From: Filimonas sp.
GTDB taxonomy: Bacteria > Bacteroidota > Bacteroidia > Chitinophagales > Chitinophagaceae
Reading direction: 5' to 3'
Length of the DNA: 64,000 nucleotides
Assembly (NCBI GenBank): GCA_017306865.1
Contig: JAFKHH010000011.1
Coordinates: 682,001 to 746,000, forward strand
This document shows, piece after piece, positions 1-8,120 of the stretch (positions are counted from its first letter, which is position 1; every line of letters begins with the position of its first letter). A model generated the notes under the pieces. It was not told the origin of the DNA and ran no database searches. It saw only the letters and a program-made list of their open reading frames with translations. Both the position numbers and the translations under genes were made by a program.

Positions 1-1773
1 AGCCTCAACGCGTTCCTTATTTGCTGTTCTTAACCCGCTATTTCCTGTACTTTCTATGATCTTAAACCCGTTTAAGAAAGTCCAGAGGCCTAGCCTTTTA
101 GATGTAATAACAATCTTGCCTGTCGAGTCCGCGCTTATTCCTGCGAAGATAGATTTATGTGTAAGGTTATTTGCAGTTAGTACTGTATCTGCTGCAGCGC
201 CGATTGAAAAAATAGTGTAGTTCGTTGTATCAATGCCTGCTACCTTATTGCTAGCATATAATTCAATAGTATAGGTTTTGGAAGAAGATAGGCCATTTAT
301 TGTCAAAGTCCGGCTTGGAGAAGTAGAGTTACTTGCATAACGGATAACGGAATCCGGCGCAAGAGAAGTAGTGTACCCAGTACCCCAATCACTTACACCC
401 TTGCTAGAGCTAAGCAAGGCCGTTATAGTTGATGCAGCGCCATCAGCATAATGGAACATATCAGAAAGAACCTCAGACGTTCCAGTGTTTTGTCCGGTTC
501 CAACGGTCCAGTTATTCCAGGCTGTATTGTTGTAAATAGCCGTGCCTGTAATGTTTACATTAATCTCTTTTGTTGTTGGTATTACACATGCAGTAAATTG
601 ATCCTTCGGCTTCAATATAAAAAAAATTGAGTTGCCTGCCTGAGATCTGCTATAACAGTTTTGATAATAATAACTCACGTTTTGATCGTTATTGTTGCCA
701 GCATTATTTATCAGCGCACGCCCAAGTGTGTCCAGGTCAAATGTATTGTCATGCATGTATATCACCATTTTGGGTGAGCGTGTTGTATCCGGAGTTGTAT
801 TAATATAAACGATATCGTTAGTCGCGCCTTTATTTGAAATTGAATCAAAACTATTGTTAATAATATAAGTGGTGTCTGTTCCTTTATGCAAAATGGCGTG
901 CTGCCTACAGTTTACGAACCTGTTGTTTTGGATCTTGCCGTAGGCGTATTCACCAAACTGCACCGCATCCCCTTGCCCGGAAACTAAAGCCTTTCCTGTA
1001 TTGTTGAAATAACAGTCTTTTACTGTTACCTGTGCTCTTTTTATTTGGGCACCATCTCCATCGATGTTTTCAAAACGACATCTTTCAATTCTTAAATTAT
1101 AAAACCTGGGAGAACCATCATAAGGATTATTAGCAGTAGAGCTATAACCAAAATAAATAGCTTCGCCCGTTCCTGTTGTGGGATCAGGAATTATGAGATC
1201 GTGAAAGTAACAATCATGGATGTAAATATTAGAAAGCGTATCATTGTCCGCATAGTGAGATGCCGTCGTGTTTTTTTGGGGGTTTTCAAATAATCCCCTG
1301 CTGGCATACATAATTTCAACACCAGCCATTTCATAATTACGCGAGTTAAGTGTGTCGAATAGCTTTATTGCAGTGCTTAGTATAGAAGTAGGACTAGCAC
1401 CTGTAACTTTTAACCCATAAGGATACAAGGGATCCAGGTTAAAAAGAAATTTTGTATTTATACAGGTTAAGTTGACCGGTGTACCCCCCGTCTTGCCATT
1501 TACGATTACCTGTCCTTCATTTATCACTACCACTTCATTACCTGGTGTACCTTGCCGCAGATTAAAAATATTGATAGCGCCATACGTTCCGTTAAGTACT
1601 ATTGTATCTCCGGCTTTAATAAGGGCTCTGTCATTGTTCGTAAGTATAACCGAATCAAGAGCGTTGTTAATTTGAATGCTTGTGCCCCCGGAATTTTTTT
1701 TCAGGTAAATACGTTTACCCGCAATCGCAGAAAAGCAAATTAAAGAAAGTAGCATGAGTAAAAAATGTCTCAT
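1..1773 (-). CDS. Secreted right-handed beta-helix protein, 3' end outside window
   Basis: From an ATG at 1773 the minus strand stays open for 591 codons and runs off the left edge, so the C-terminus is missing. The first ~19 residues (MRHFLLMLLSLICFSAIAG) form a signal peptide. A 'GDTIVLNGTYG' strand-turn pattern follows, typical of the N-terminal turn of beta-helix proteins. Between about residues 185 and 330 there are repeated short strand/Asn-turn units (IYIHDCYFHDL, RIERCRFENIDG, VKDCYFNNTG, IQNNRFVNCR, IINNSFDSIS), the PbH1 pattern of polysaccharide lyases and surface proteins. The remaining part looks like beta-sandwich material. No catalytic residues can be assigned. Secretion is well supported; a polysaccharide-degrading or adhesive role is inference. 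Confidence 0.75.
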   Translation of the reverse strand, partial: MRHFLLMLLSLICFSAIAGKRIYLKKNSGGTSIQINNALDSVILTNNDRALIKAGDTIVLNGTYGAINIFNLRQGTPGNEVVVINEGQVIVNGKTGGTPVNLTCINTKFLFNLDPLYPYGLKVTGASPTSILSTAIKLFDTLNSRNYEMAGVEIMYASRGLFENPQKNTTASHYADNDTLSNIYIHDCYFHDLIIPDPTTGTGEAIYFGYSSTANNPYDGSPRFYNLRIERCRFENIDGDGAQIKRAQVTVKDCYFNNTGKALVSGQGDAVQFGEYAYGKIQNNRFVNCRQHAILHKGTDTTYIINNSFDSISNKGATNDIVYINTTPDTTRSPKMVIYMHDNTFDLDTLGRALINNAGNNNDQNVSYYYQNCYSRSQAGNSIFFILKPKDQFTACVIPTTKEINVNITGTAIYNNTAWNNWTVGTGQNTGTSEVLSDMFHYADGAASTITALLSSSKGVSDWGTGYTTSLAPDSVIRYASNSTSPSRTLTINGLSSSKTYTIELYASNKVAGIDTTNYTIFSIGAAADTVLTANNLTHKSIFAGISADSTGKIVITSKRLGLWTFLNGFKIIESTGNSGLRTANKERVEA

Positions 1774-2281
1774 AAAATGGTGTATTTAAGGTGAATAAAA
1801 TATATAGGTTATCTATGTGGATTGGGACAAGTAGCCCAGGCTGTTAACATGTGAAGACTGATTGTTTGCGGAGGAGATTAAGAAAATACAGGATATAAAA
1901 CTGTATTCACGGATCCTTTTAGGTAAGAGTTAGTATTTGTGTGAAAGTAATTTATGAATGTTCTATTACCTGGACGTAAAATTCCAAAGAACAGTTTTCT
2001 GGTAATCGTAGTGTTTCGAAGAAAAGATGATTTTCATGGTGTGTTATGTTAGAGAAACTGAAATTAACCAATAAAATACATATAATGTGGTGTGTTGTTT
2101 TTTGGCTATTTGTGATCCATCTTTTGTTTGTAACCCTTTGCAATAGAGCCCTGTTTTAATAAAAAGCCAAGAAGGGAAAGAATAAATTGGAGAAGACAGG
2201 TGAACATTGAAATGATAAGAGGGTAAGCGTTACAATAACACTTACCCTCTTACTGGTATAATATCAAATTTCAAATTCAAC
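1774..2281. other. Intergenic region, 508 bp
   Basis: This gap lies between the start of the beta-helix gene and the end of the helicase gene. It holds the helicase terminator hairpin at 2217-2251 and a short 'caaatttcaaattcaa' word at 2266-2281. A 63-codon minus frame (1952-2143) shows no recognisable protein features and I do not call it. No RNA gene is evident. Confidence 0.5.
2217..2251 (-). terminator. Terminator hairpin of the DEAD-box helicase gene
   Basis: Perfect 11-bp arms (aagagggtaag / cttaccctctt) with further inner pairing (gtta/taac) lie 30 bp past the stop codon of the minus-strand helicase gene. The following run is only moderately T-rich, so termination efficiency is uncertain. 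Confidence 0.6.
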
Positions 2282-3607
2282 CTATTTTGCAATTGCGATC
2301 ATCACCTTCTTTCCCTTGATCTTTTCGTTCTTGATTGCGTGGAGCGTGTGGCTCACTTTTAGTTTGCGTACCGCAACGAAAGAGAAGAAATCTTTTACAT
2401 CAATCAAACCAATGTCTTCTTTTTTCAGTTGCCCCTTATTAGTAAGGAAGCCGACAATATCTATTTTATTCACCTTATCCTTTTTGCCTGCGGCAATGAA
2501 TAGCGTTGTCCATTTTGGCTTGTCAGGAATAGGGTAATCACCTTCCATCTGTAAGTCCTCAATATCCTCTGTAATGTAAGAAGGTATTTTTTCTTCCTGC
2601 GATAAGAGTAGCACAGCCGTACCACTCGCATCCATACGTGCGGTTCTGCCATTGCGATGCGTGAAGATATCTTCCGTAGCAGGCATATGGTAGTGAATAA
2701 TGTAACGGATGTTCGTAATGTCAAGTCCGCGTGCGGCAAGGTCAGTCGTTACTAAAAAATTTACGCTGCCATTGCGAAATTTGCTTAGCGCGCTATCACG
2801 GTCGCGTTGTTCCATCTGGCCATGATAAAACACATTGTAGATACCTTTTTCTGCCAGTAAAGTACTTACACGCTCTACCGCATCACGATGATTGCAGAAA
2901 ATGATAGTTGCGCGGGTGCTACCGATAAAACAAAGCATTTTGAAAAGTGTCTCTATCTTATCTTTTTCGGGCGAAATCACTTTTCTTAATTCCAGCTTTG
3001 TTTCACCATCGCCTTCTGTAAGGAAATTTAGCCTTTGCGGTTCAGTCAATCCAAGAAAACCGGGTATGTCTACACCTTCTGTTGCAGAAGTTAGAATGCG
3101 TTTTTTTATAGATGGGAGAGCGCTGATAATAAATGAAACTTCATCCTGGAAACCAAGTTCCAGCGTTTTATCAAACTCATCCAGCACCAATGTTTCAATA
3201 GAGGGCAATGTAATGTTTCCGCGACGGATATGATCGCCAAGCCTGCCCGGCGTGCCTACAATGACCGCTGGGGGCTCTATCAGGTTGTTTTCTTCCGTCT
3301 CACGCAAGTGACCGCCATAGCAGGCAGTAATTTTTAATCCCGTACCCATTAACTTAAACACTTTCTCTATCTGTAAAGCCAGCTCGCGGGAAGGAACAAT
3401 GATCAGCGCCTGCGTAAGCTTTGACTTTGCATCAAGACCGCTTAGCAAAGGCAATAAAAAAGCCAGGGTTTTGCCTGAGCCCGTAGCGGATAAAAGCACC
3501 ACATTGTCATGTTCTTCATTTGCCTTAATGGATGCTTCCTGCATCTCGTTCAGCGCCTCGATGTTTAGATTGGAAAGGATATTTTCCAGGGAATATTTCT
3601 GTTGCAT
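2282..3607 (-). CDS. DEAD-box ATP-dependent RNA helicase, DbpA-like
   Basis: ATP-dependent RNA helicase, 441 aa. Core motifs appear in order: Walker A ATGSGKT (41-47), Ia PSRELALQ (72-79), Ib TPGR, motif II DEFD (143-146) in place of DEAD, III SAT (174-176), then the second RecA domain with IIFCNHRD, ARGLDI and HRNGRTAR. The last ~75 residues (TTLFIAAGKKDKVNK onward) resemble the DbpA RNA-binding domain that directs such helicases to 23S rRNA during 50S assembly. HRNGRTAR also departs slightly from the usual HRxGRxxR. A -7 box (TACTTTTG on the minus strand, 3613-3620) ends only 5 nt before the ATG, suggesting a leaderless or nearly leaderless message. The rRNA target is inference from the C-terminal domain. 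Confidence 0.9.
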   Translation of the reverse strand: MQQKYSLENILSNLNIEALNEMQEASIKANEEHDNVVLLSATGSGKTLAFLLPLLSGLDAKSKLTQALIIVPSRELALQIEKVFKLMGTGLKITACYGGHLRETEENNLIEPPAVIVGTPGRLGDHIRRGNITLPSIETLVLDEFDKTLELGFQDEVSFIISALPSIKKRILTSATEGVDIPGFLGLTEPQRLNFLTEGDGETKLELRKVISPEKDKIETLFKMLCFIGSTRATIIFCNHRDAVERVSTLLAEKGIYNVFYHGQMEQRDRDSALSKFRNGSVNFLVTTDLAARGLDITNIRYIIHYHMPATEDIFTHRNGRTARMDASGTAVLLLSQEEKIPSYITEDIEDLQMEGDYPIPDKPKWTTLFIAAGKKDKVNKIDIVGFLTNKGQLKKEDIGLIDVKDFFSFVAVRKLKVSHTLHAIKNEKIKGKKVMIAIAK

Positions 3608-3612
3608 TGCAG

Positions 3613-3620
3613 CAAAAGTA
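3613..3620 (-). promoter_or_regulatory. -7 promoter box of the helicase gene
   Basis: Minus-strand TACTTTTG matches the Bacteroidota TAnnTTTG consensus and ends 5 nt upstream of the helicase ATG, leaving almost no 5' UTR. Confidence 0.45.
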
Positions 3621-3821
3621 CGAATGTTTCACGCAAAGGGGCCAAGGGAATGCAAAGTGAGTGGTGAGTTGTCGGTTGTGAGAAGCGTATTCCGGTTGCC
3701 GTCTCTCGATTGTTGTTTAGCCTTTGCGTAACTCACCGCCCTCTCCGTCTCCGCGGTAAATAAAAAAGAGCCGCAAGGCGACTTCCTCTATGTCATTCTA
3801 TGTATCTATGTGTTTGAAGCC

Positions 3822-4235
3822 CTACGCTATCACAGTCACCACATCACTTGGCTTACCTAACAGCCTGTGTATAGGGCACGCCTTCGCTATTTCCAGTAAA
3901 CGCTTATGCTGTTCCGGATCTATCTCGCCCGTAAATATCAGTTCACAATAAAATGTATTATTACCTGAGGCAGTCTGGTCGCCCTTAATTAAGGTGACTT
4001 TGGCCTTAATATTTTCGATGTTCCACTGTTTGCGGTTAATGTACATGCGCAACGTAATGACAGTGCATGACGCCAGCGACATACAAATAAAATCACCGGG
4101 AGAGGGGCCCAGGTCTTTGCCATTACTCGCAGGTAGCTCATCTGCAATCAACACATGCTGGTTTACAGTAAGCTTCGTTTCGTATAGCGCGCCATTGTTT
4201 TCTGCCTCAGCGGCAGCTACGATTTTTGTTTGCAC
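3822..4235 (-). CDS. OsmC family protein (thiol peroxidase/detoxification)
   Basis: 137 aa, the usual length for OsmC/Ohr-type proteins, which reduce organic hydroperoxides with a redox cysteine pair. Both expected cysteines are present: C57 in 'SLASCTVITLRMY' and C120 in 'AKACPIHRLLGK', together with the GPSPGDF loop typical of the YhfA-like OsmC branch. It is a cytoplasmic dimer in characterised relatives. It lies 26 bp before the start-distal end of its upstream neighbour, the GNAT gene, and the two are probably cotranscribed on the minus strand. The substrate cannot be told from sequence; the family assignment is firm. Confidence 0.88.
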   Translation of the reverse strand: MQTKIVAAAEAENNGALYETKLTVNQHVLIADELPASNGKDLGPSPGDFICMSLASCTVITLRMYINRKQWNIENIKAKVTLIKGDQTASGNNTFYCELIFTGEIDPEQHKRLLEIAKACPIHRLLGKPSDVVTVIA

Positions 4236-4261
4236 AGAAATAATTTGTTGTAGTGAAAGGA

Positions 4262-4564
4262 TTAGTGATTCTCTTTTTTCCAGATATCACCATACAGGTC
4301 TGTATGACGCATAAACTGTGCGTGTACATAAGGGCACAAAGGAATCACTTTCATGTGGTGTTCACGCACATAAGCAACCATCGTTTCGAGTAGTTTCTTA
4401 GCATATCCCTTTCCTTCTGCCTGCGGCAATACTTCTGTATGGAACACAGTCATATCGCTGCCTTTGATGCCAAAGGCCATTTCGCCTATTTGTTCTTCGC
4501 CCTCCATAATATAGAAAGCGCCATGTTGCTTGTCATCTATTCTGAATTGTACTTCGTCTGCCAT
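4262..4564 (-). CDS. Small GNAT-type acetyltransferase (COG2388/YjdJ-like)
   Basis: A 100-residue stand-alone GNAT fold. The acetyl-CoA binding segment is 'AEGKGYAKKLLETMVAY' (Q/RxxGxG/A-like), followed by the 'VIPLCPYVHAQFMRHTDLY' block that marks the short YjdJ/COG2388 branch. The N-terminus has the beta-strand pair 'HGAFYIMEGEEQIGEMAF'. Members of this branch are small cytoplasmic proteins of unknown substrate, possibly acting on amines. Upstream of and collinear with the OsmC gene (26 bp apart), consistent with a two-gene operon. No specific physiological role can be inferred. Confidence 0.82.
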   Translation of the reverse strand: MADEVQFRIDDKQHGAFYIMEGEEQIGEMAFGIKGSDMTVFHTEVLPQAEGKGYAKKLLETMVAYVREHHMKVIPLCPYVHAQFMRHTDLYGDIWKKENH

Positions 4565-4886
4565 AGTAGGTGGTTTTTAAAATTTAAATAAGGGTAATTG
4601 TCGCTAGTAAACAACAGGCAAATTGCACAATTGTTTTGAAGAATGAATTGATGTAGGGTAATTGTTTAATGGTTGTATGGTTAAATTGTTGGAAGGGGGT
4701 ACCGCTGAGACTAAACGTGAATCGTGAGACGGCAACCGTGAATACGCTTCTCACAACTGACTGCTCACAGTATAATCCCTTTGCGTTCTCTGCGCATCCT
4801 CTGCGTCCTTTGCGATACTTAGCATTTTAACGTGAAATATCCAACAATGCAACCATAATAACCATCCGACAATTTATCTTTATATT
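4565..4886. other. Intergenic region with word repeats, 322 bp
   Basis: Divergent gap between the GNAT gene and the YdcF gene. It contains a 'ggttgtatggttaaattgtt' word (4671-4690), a 'gtgaatcgtgagacggcaac' word (4717-4736), and a run of 'ctctgcgt/ctttgcg' units (4779-4835). Just before the YdcF ATG lies a weak -7 box, TATCTTTA (4875-4882 region). Confidence 0.5.
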
Positions 4887-5528
4887 ATGAACATTGAAGT
4901 AATTGCGCTTGCACAAACCCTCTGGGATTATCACCACATGAACCATACTTTAAAAAAATCAGGTTGTATAATGGCCTTAGGCAGCCATGATACACGAGTG
5001 GCTGACCGCGCAGCAGAGCTGTATTTAGAAGGTTGGGCGCCATTGCTGATCTTTTCCGGTGGGCTGGGGAATGTAACGAGGGGCGTGTGGACAGAACCTG
5101 AAGCGGATAAGTTTGCACGTATAGCAATAGAAAAAGGTGTACCAGCGGAAGCAATTTTAATAGAAAATCAATCTACCAATACCGGCGAGAATATCACTTT
5201 TACGCAAAAACTACTAGAGGAGAGGGGGCTGGAGTGCAAAACATTTATATTAGCTCAAAAGCCATATATGGAGCGCCGGACATATGCCACGTTCATGAAG
5301 CAGTGGCCGGGGAAAGAGATTTTGGTTACATCTCCTCAAATGACAATGGCAGAATACCCTAATGAAGAGATCTCATTTGAGCGTATGCTGAATATAATGG
5401 TCGGCGATTTACAACGAATTAAGCTTTATCCCGAAAAAGGATTTCAAATACCACAGGAAATGCCGGATGAGGTGTGGCAGGCATTTGAAAAGCTGGTAGC
5501 GTTGGGATACAATAAGCATCTTGCATGA
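4887..5528 (+). CDS. YdcF/SanA family protein (DUF218)
   Basis: 213 aa of the DUF218 family. Characteristic pieces are 'IMALGSHDTRVADRAAEL' near the N-terminus, 'LLIFSGGLGN', 'EADKFARIAIEKGVP' and 'IENQSTNTGENI' (the conserved S/T-x-N-T-x-E-N motif). No N-terminal membrane segment is visible, unlike envelope-linked YdcF and SanA proteins, so this looks like the soluble cytoplasmic subgroup. Biochemical function is not established; E. coli YdcF has been reported to bind S-adenosylmethionine, while SanA affects vancomycin resistance. Stands alone on the plus strand. Confidence 0.85.
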   Translation: MNIEVIALAQTLWDYHHMNHTLKKSGCIMALGSHDTRVADRAAELYLEGWAPLLIFSGGLGNVTRGVWTEPEADKFARIAIEKGVPAEAILIENQSTNTGENITFTQKLLEERGLECKTFILAQKPYMERRTYATFMKQWPGKEILVTSPQMTMAEYPNEEISFERMLNIMVGDLQRIKLYPEKGFQIPQEMPDEVWQAFEKLVALGYNKHLA

Positions 5529-5559
5529 ATATCGAATAAGGAACAAGGGGGTTCTGAAA

Positions 5560-5640
5560 AAATATTCAATTTTCAATATTCAACTTTCAATGCTCAATTG
5601 AATATTGGTCATTGAAAGTTGAGCATTGATCATTATTCTT
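5560..5640. repeat. Inverted 'caatattcaa' word repeat after the YdcF gene
   Basis: Strings such as 'caatattcaactttcaatg' (5573-5591) face their complements ('cattgaaagttgagcattg', 5611-5629). They can fold into an imperfect hairpin between the convergent YdcF gene and the small minus-strand gene. The same words recur at 22315-22370, 22467-22490 and 22620-22695. Confidence 0.5.
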
Positions 5641-5654
5641 GGGTGGAAATATTC

Positions 5655-5882
5655 CTACGCTTCCAGCACTTCCTCTCTCTCATTGTAGCAAAAGATATCA
5701 CCCACAGCTTGCAGGTCCGTGCGGTAACGAACTTTTACATAGAAATCCGAAAGTTTATAAAGAATAATACGCTCTCCTCCATTTATTTTTTGCCAAATAA
5801 AGGAACCAATTTCCCAAAGTGCAGTCACCTTGGCATCCACGGAAAGCGTCTGAAAGGAGTGTAGCGTTATCATCATGCGCAA
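5655..5882 (-). CDS. Small conserved hypothetical protein, 75 aa
   Basis: Encodes a 75-residue soluble protein with the layout 'LSVDAKVTALWEIGSFI' helix, then 'ILYKLSDFYVKVRYRTD' beta pair and an acidic tail. This resembles many small Bacteroidota proteins of unknown function with the pattern helix, 'YxLxDFYVEVxY', strand. The resemblance is from memory and no function is known. Lone gene, convergent with the YdcF gene; no clear Shine-Dalgarno sequence. A longer plus-strand frame across its start has no such character. Confidence 0.55.
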   Translation of the reverse strand: MRMMITLHSFQTLSVDAKVTALWEIGSFIWQKINGGERIILYKLSDFYVKVRYRTDLQAVGDIFCYNEREEVLEA

Positions 5883-6187
5883 AAGTTAGATACGAACAAT
5901 TACAAATATTAACAGATTTAGTTTACCCAAAAGTTGTCATAGGTAAAATATCGGTTTTTATCGATGAAAAGTCTGTGCCAGTCTTTCGATGTCCTGTTAA
6001 CAAGCCTTTCGGCCAAAGTAAAGAAAAAAAGAAGAAAAAGAAAGCGGAAAAAAATCCACAGAAGGGATTTGAAATAGTTGCATTGCTAACTTATTTCATT
6101 GTCAAATGGCTACATGGTTTAATTGTTGGAGAAAATAACAATTCAGCCATGTAACAATTAAACAATTCAGTCATTCGCTCTACTGGC

Positions 6188-6473
6188 GCAGGTCTCCCGA
6201 CCATAGGTGATCGAAAGAATAATAAAGTCCCGGAGGGACGCCAGATTGGTAGTTTAATTATTCATGCAAGCAGTTGAACTCCGGAGGAGCGATAAAATGA
6301 ATCGTTTTGCAAAGGAATAATTCTGTCGCCGCGCTGCGGCTCTGATTGGTGTGGGATATATCTTTCTATCATTCTATCGAGCCTCCGACTCTCTATCCTG
6401 GCAATTACATACTATGTTTTTTGCTGAGATTATATATCAACATCTTTCGCGCACCCATGGTCGGGAGACCTGC
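6188..6473. mobile_element. MITE-like or interspersed element with 22-bp inverted ends
   Basis: The left end 'gcaggtctcccgaccatagg' (6188-6207, plus 'tg') is matched in reverse complement by 6452-6473, 21 of 22 bases. The pairing can be extended outwards through 'tactggc' and 'actgga'. Inside are small GC-rich palindromic words ('tcccggaggga', 'ctccggagg', 'gccgcgctgcggc') unlike the AT-rich surroundings. No transposase is encoded. No clear target-site duplication was found, so mobility is inference. Confidence 0.5.
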
Positions 6474-6512
6474 ACTGGAATAAAACATTTCAAATCTCAA
6501 ATTAAAAAACAA

Positions 6513-6538
6513 AAGCCGTCTACATATGTAAACGGCTT
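6513..6538 (-). terminator. Terminator of the RND efflux operon
   Basis: Arms aagccgtctacat / atgtaaacggctt (12 of 13 pairs) are followed on the minus strand by a T-run (plus-strand 'aaaaaac', 6505-6512). It lies 22 bp after the TolC-like gene stop. Confidence 0.8.
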
Positions 6539-6559
6539 CCTGTTTTAAAACCTCACTTT

Positions 6560-7975
6560 TTATTTCCATCCGCCACCTAAAGATTTATATAGAGCGATCA
6601 CCGCATTGTTTTGCTGACGCCTGATGTCGGCCAGGGCCAGTTCGCTTTGCAATGCAGTTCCTTGTGCTACAATTACTTCAAGATAATTGGCAAGGCCGCT
6701 TTTATATAATAACTGAGATTCTGCAATTGCTTTTTGCAGGGTATTTGTTCTTGCTGCCGCAATAGACTGTTGTTCCTTCAGCTTGTCTATCTGGGTCAAT
6801 GCATCAGAAACCTCACCTACGCCAACCAATACACTTTGTCTGAATTGCAATACAGCCTGGTCTCGGCTAATCTTCGCTATCTCCACCTGTGTTTTTAGTT
6901 CCTTGTGTTGGAAGATCGGTTGTACTATTGAGCCTGCAACCAAACCGAACAGGGAAGAAGGAATATTGAACCAATCGCTTGCCTTAAAAGAGTTGGTGCC
7001 TCCATTGGCGCTAATGCGCAATGCCGGGTATAACTCAGCCTGTGCTGCATTTACAGAAGCATTAGCTGAGCGCAGAGCCAGTTCTGCCTGCCTGATGTCA
7101 GGCCTTTTGCTGAGCAATAATGCAGGAATACCTGTTGGCAGGTTATCAATACCCGCTACATTTATTGCCAGCGCATTTCTTGGCAATGCGCCAGGTAACT
7201 CACCAGTCAGTATCTGCAACGCATTTTCCTGTAACGTAATGGCTTGCTGTAACTGAGGTATAAGCAAAGCCGCGTTGTCGCGCTGAGCCTCAGCCTGTTT
7301 TACGGCGAGAGAAGTAACCTCACCGGCGGTGAGTTGCAGTTTTGTTACGTTAACCGTACTGTCGTTCAGCACTACGTTCTTCTGAGCAATGCGCAACTGC
7401 TCGTCCAGCATCAGCAGGTTATAGTAACTATTTGCAATCTCAGCCACCAGTTTGGTTTGGAGTCCTTTCACCGCCTCCTTTGTAGCCATGTAATCAGCCA
7501 AAGCCTTCGCTTTGCGTTGCTTGATCTTTCCCCATATATCTGCTTCCCACTGCAATTGGAAGGCTGCTGAATAATCTTCTAAATGCTCTTTGCCGAGAAA
7601 TGTTTTAGTGCTCAAACCATTCAGGCTGTTTTGTGACAGGTAAGTGGTCTGTGCGCCCAGTTGAAAATTTACTGTAGGATAATTTCCTGCTTTGGCCTGT
7701 TGTAAAAGCTTATCTGCACGGTCTATGTTCTTCAAAGCTATCTGCCAGTCATAATTGTTCTGTAGTGCCTTTCCGATCAGGCCTTGCAGGAGTGTATCAG
7801 TAAAAAACTGTTTCCAGCTTATATCGGCAATGGTTAATGTATCTGCCGTACTAACGCCGTTGTAGGCAACAGGCACGGTTACCTGCGGACGCTGGTACTC
7901 CTTGCTTGTCTTACATGCAGCCAGCAACACAACAGCGCTTACTGCAACGGCTATTAGATATATTTTTCTTTGCAT
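6560..7975 (-). CDS. TolC/NodT-type outer-membrane efflux lipoprotein
   Basis: 471-aa outer-membrane channel of an RND pump. The signal peptide ends in a lipobox, VLLAAC, so the protein is a lipoprotein like OprM and the NodT family. Two OEP repeats follow, with 'DISWKQFFTDTLLQGLIGKA' near residue 52, 'LLSKRPDIRQAE' in the middle (the PDIRxAE signature between repeats) and 'LYKSLGGGW' at the extreme C-terminus, the usual NodT ending. It is the last gene of a minus-strand operon: adaptor, HAE1 pump, channel, with 126 bp from the pump stop to its start. It forms the exit duct for drugs or other substrates; these are not predictable. Confidence 0.92.
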   Translation of the reverse strand: MQRKIYLIAVAVSAVVLLAACKTSKEYQRPQVTVPVAYNGVSTADTLTIADISWKQFFTDTLLQGLIGKALQNNYDWQIALKNIDRADKLLQQAKAGNYPTVNFQLGAQTTYLSQNSLNGLSTKTFLGKEHLEDYSAAFQLQWEADIWGKIKQRKAKALADYMATKEAVKGLQTKLVAEIANSYYNLLMLDEQLRIAQKNVVLNDSTVNVTKLQLTAGEVTSLAVKQAEAQRDNAALLIPQLQQAITLQENALQILTGELPGALPRNALAINVAGIDNLPTGIPALLLSKRPDIRQAELALRSANASVNAAQAELYPALRISANGGTNSFKASDWFNIPSSLFGLVAGSIVQPIFQHKELKTQVEIAKISRDQAVLQFRQSVLVGVGEVSDALTQIDKLKEQQSIAAARTNTLQKAIAESQLLYKSGLANYLEVIVAQGTALQSELALADIRRQQNNAVIALYKSLGGGWK

Positions 7976-8120
7976 GATGTTTTGTTTTGTTCTTCTGTTT
8001 TTGTTTCGCGCAAAGTCGCTAAGTATCGTAACAGAAATTTGAGATTTGAAATTTAAAATTTGAAATGCGTGGGCAAAGTCTTTATCAATTCATCTCAAAT
8101 ATTAAATCTGAAATTTCAAA
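7976..8120. repeat. 'gatttgaaatttaaa' word repeats, facing pair
   Basis: Within the RND operon spacer, 'gagatttgaaatttaaaa' (8041-8058) faces 'ctgaaatttcaaatttg' (8109-8125), giving a weak hairpin that reaches the end of the pump gene. The same words recur at 16126, 25298, 41130-41220 and 60366-60460. Confidence 0.45.

Larger units (their letters stand above)
5883..6559. other. Intergenic region with a 286-bp inverted-repeat element, 677 bp
   Basis: From left to right it holds a purine-rich 'aaagaaaaaaagaagaaaaa' stretch near 6020, an inverted pair of 'attgtt' words (6107-6172), a 286-bp element with inverted ends (6188-6473), and the TolC-gene terminator (6513-6538). A 65-codon plus frame at 6351 lies mostly inside the element and is not called. 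Confidence 0.5.

Noticed and set aside
1952-2143. 63-codon minus frame upstream of the beta-helix gene
   Set aside because: No signal, motif or promoter, and composition like non-coding DNA.
5819-6154. 111-codon plus frame with a Lys-rich stretch
   Set aside because: Crosses the start of the minus-strand small gene; the Lys run reflects a simple purine-rich stretch and the start lies inside the opposing gene.
6351-6548. 65-codon plus frame
   Set aside because: Lies across the right part of the 286-bp element and the TolC terminator; no family character.
6783-7256. 157-codon plus-strand frame
   Set aside because: Shadow of the NodT-type channel gene on the other strand.
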